A stretch of 5,375 bases of DNA, taken from assembly GCA_036377075.1 (NCBI GenBank), contig DASUZB010000275.1:1-5375 (forward strand). Reading direction: 5' to 3'. The translations under genes and the position numbers were made by a program. The stretch comes from DASUZB01 sp036377075. GTDB lineage: Bacteria > Actinomycetota > CALGFH01. Below are positions 5,138 through 5,375 of the stretch, piece by piece. How positions within the stretch are numbered: position 1 is the first letter of the stretch; the number at the start of each line of letters is the position of its first letter. The notes below the pieces were generated by a model. The model was not told where the DNA came from, made no database searches, and was given only the letters and a program-made list of their open reading frames with translations.

Positions 5138-5375
5138 TCAGGTCATGAACGGCAGGAGCTCGGCGGGCATGATGACGATAGGGCGCATCATGTCGCGGTC
5201 CTCGTGTTCGAGGATGTGGCAGTGGTACATGTAACGGCCGCTGTAGGTCTGGAAGCGAACCGCGAGCTCGACGATCTCGTTGGGGTTGACCCGGACGGTG
5301 TCCTTGAGCCCTCCTTCGTTGGCGTCGACGGCGTGGTCGAGCTCGTCGTCGGGGTCACGGGCCAGGCGCACGGTC
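5138..5375 (-). CDS. Multicopper oxidase (CotA/laccase-like), C-terminal end (5' part outside window)
   Basis: The frame is open to the right edge, so the gene starts beyond the window; only the last 78 or so codons of the third cupredoxin domain are seen. GLKDTVRVNPNEIVELAVRF matches the usual 'KDTV-V-P-E' strand pair of the domain. YMYHCHILEHEDRDMM (5185-5232) is the HCHxxxHxxxxM copper signature: the Cys is the type 1 ligand and electron exit, its two flanking His bind the type 3 coppers, the next His (four residues after the second) is a type 1 ligand, and the first Met of MM is the axial type 1 ligand, as in CotA and bilirubin oxidase. The end MRPIVIMP then AELLPFMT is ordinary. Such enzymes oxidise phenols, bilirubin-like pigments or metal ions and reduce oxygen to water; they are often exported, but a signal peptide cannot be checked here. 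The apparent start at 5371 is a GTG codon inside the domain, not a true start. Confidence 0.92.
   Translation of the reverse strand, partial: TVRLARDPDDELDHAVDANEGGLKDTVRVNPNEIVELAVRFQTYSGRYMYHCHILEHEDRDMMRPIVIMPAELLPFMT

Noticed and set aside
4653..5234. A 193-codon plus-strand frame as a gene
   Set aside because: It is antisense to both the degraded gene and the multicopper oxidase, with an Arg/Pro/Ser-rich sequence and no recognisable motif.
1..5375. The enzymes together as one new pathway or defence system
   Set aside because: They lie on different strands, separated by hairpins and decayed genes, and each belongs to a large, common family; co-location alone does not support a joint system. 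WYL regulators do occur near defence genes, but none is seen here.

Overview
The window is GC-rich, with coding frames full of G/C third positions, and its protein families (F420/FMN luciferase-like oxidoreductase, WYL regulator, EHN-type epoxide hydrolase, CotA-like multicopper oxidase) are typical of actinomycetes or related high-GC soil bacteria. This placement is an inference from composition and protein style; there is no rRNA or other marker. I see no tRNA, rRNA, CRISPR array, complete insertion sequence or phage gene.

Left part (1-1427, plus strand): the 3' end of a class I SAM-dependent methyltransferase whose N-terminal half lies outside the window, a 109-base gap holding two good stem-loops, then a complete luciferase-like (LLM) flavin-dependent oxidoreductase of 274 aa.

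Middle (1428-3963): a gap of about 336 bases with no intact gene but with the C-terminal tail of a PhnB-like VOC protein on the minus strand, apparently a gene remnant. Next come a complete minus-strand epoxide hydrolase (381 aa) and, divergent from it, a plus-strand WYL-domain transcriptional regulator (318 aa). The 97-base region between these two starts holds an imperfect inverted repeat flanked by two outward-facing -10-like boxes. This suggests that the regulator controls both itself and the hydrolase, and it is the most coherent functional unit in the window.

Right part (3964-5375): a minus-strand stretch (about 4185-4965) with a good ribosome binding site and start codon, whose protein-like signal jumps between the three minus frames at least nine times before a plausible natural stop. 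I read this as a decayed gene of unrecognised family, or as sequence with dense indel errors. At the right edge is the C-terminal end of a minus-strand multicopper oxidase with the complete type 1/type 3 copper motif.

The intact enzymes (methyltransferase, LLM oxidoreductase, epoxide hydrolase, copper oxidase) all fit modification or breakdown of small organic molecules, but they are on different strands, separated by decayed DNA, and do not form one operon. I found no convincing new multi-gene system. The leads worth following are the divergent regulator/hydrolase switch and the fragmented unknown gene.
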